From the NCBI GenBank assembly GCA_018702715.1, contig JABIYQ010000578.1, positions 1 to 6,721 on the forward strand: a stretch of 6,721 bases of DNA. Reading direction: 5' to 3'. Both the position numbers and the translations under genes were made by a program. The notes beneath the pieces are model-generated. The model did no database searches. It was not told the origin of the DNA and was given only the letters and a program-made list of their open reading frames with translations. Positions 6,297 to 6,721 of this stretch are shown here, piece after piece. Within the stretch, counting starts at the first letter, position 1; each line of letters opens with the position of its first letter. Origin of the DNA: Desulfobacula sp. (GTDB lineage Bacteria; Desulfobacterota; Desulfobacteria; Desulfobacterales; Desulfobacteraceae).

Positions 6297-6721
6297 ATGG
6301 AAAACCCCTATATGCCCTATCCAGTTCGCATTGATGATATTGAAATTGCAACTGAAGATAAATCCCTTAAAACATTTAAATTTGTTTTTCTTAATGAAGG
6401 GGATGAAGAAAAATTTTCTTACCAAGCCGGACAATTTGCTGAATTGTCTATCCCGGGAGTGGGAGAAATTCCCATTGGCATTGCTTCATCGCCGGTTGAA
6501 AAAGGATTCGTAAAATTCACTGTTTTCAGGACTGGAGTGGTTACATCCCATCTTCACAATATGAAGGTCGGAGATATAATGGGAATTCGAGGCCCACTGG
6601 GCAATTGGTATCCCTGGGACAAACTTGAAAATAAAAATGTTGTCATTATTGGTGGAGGATTTGCATTTACAACGTTAAGATCATCCATTATCTATATGCT
6701 TGATCCCAGTAACAGGAGCAA
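6297..6721 (+). CDS. flxA: FlxA-like FAD/NAD(P)-binding oxidoreductase, 5' half
   Basis: Partial gene, cut by the right window edge after 141 complete codons; relatives are roughly 270-290 residues. It belongs to the ferredoxin-NADP reductase superfamily, in the branch that holds sulfhydrogenase gamma subunits and PyrK-like proteins, and would oxidise NAD(P)H at the entry of the complex. The FAD-binding barrel shows YQAGQFAEL (42-50), PIGIASSP (59-66, in the place of the classical RxYS motif), GVVTSHLH (80-87) and GPLGNWYPW (99-107). The NAD(P)-binding fold begins with VVIIGGGFAFTTLRS (115-129). The remaining nucleotide-binding part and any C-terminal iron-sulfur cysteines are outside, so NADH versus NADPH cannot be judged. 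Its place as last gene after flxB/flxC types supports the Flx assignment. Confidence 0.85.
   Translation, partial: MENPYMPYPVRIDDIEIATEDKSLKTFKFVFLNEGDEEKFSYQAGQFAELSIPGVGEIPIGIASSPVEKGFVKFTVFRTGVVTSHLHNMKVGDIMGIRGPLGNWYPWDKLENKNVVIIGGGFAFTTLRSSIIYMLDPSNRS

Overview
The window looks like part of the chromosome of an anaerobic, AT-rich bacterium, most likely a sulfate-reducing Desulfobacterota member (Desulfobacteraceae-like, e.g. the Desulfobacterium/Desulfobacula neighbourhood). That placement is an inference from gene content: a heterodisulfide reductase (Hdr) module joined to an MvhD/FlxD adaptor and a flavin/NAD(P)H-type input module, with selenocysteine use. No tool or database was used.

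Layout: all genes are on the + strand and tightly packed, as in one operon. The 3' part of hdrB is at 2-604. Then come a long hdrA (674-3796), an mvhD/flxD gene (3810-4232), two iron-sulfur subunits of the FlxC and FlxB type (4247-5194 and 5224-6276), and the 5' half of flxA (6297 to the window end). The only gap above 30 bases is the 69-base hdrB-hdrA spacer. There is no convincing terminator, promoter, RNA gene, mobile element or CRISPR array.

The key observation is that hdrA and mvhD are each interrupted in frame by one UGA that is best read as selenocysteine. In hdrA it is codon 60 (851-853), giving a CxxU motif. In mvhD it is codon 67 (4008-4010), where the family normally has Cys in a G-C-H-P-G motif. 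Each UGA is followed by a clean hairpin with GG in its loop (869-886 and 4027-4043), and both GG pairs begin exactly 24 bases after the UGA. Ordinary gene calling would break both genes: hdrA into a short 5' fragment and a falsely started 958-residue protein, and mvhD into a 66-residue fragment with its C-terminal half lost.

Working model (known family roles plus inference): FlxA takes electrons from NAD(P)H, the ferredoxin-like FlxB and FlxC relay them, and the selenoprotein MvhD/FlxD hands them to the selenoprotein HdrA. HdrA can split electrons between ferredoxin and HdrB(C), whose special CCG-domain clusters reduce a disulfide, possibly DsrC trisulfide in sulfate reducers. HdrA is unusually long (1040 residues), with two thioredoxin-reductase-like FAD modules in tandem. 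hdrC and the start of hdrB probably lie upstream; the rest of flxA lies downstream.
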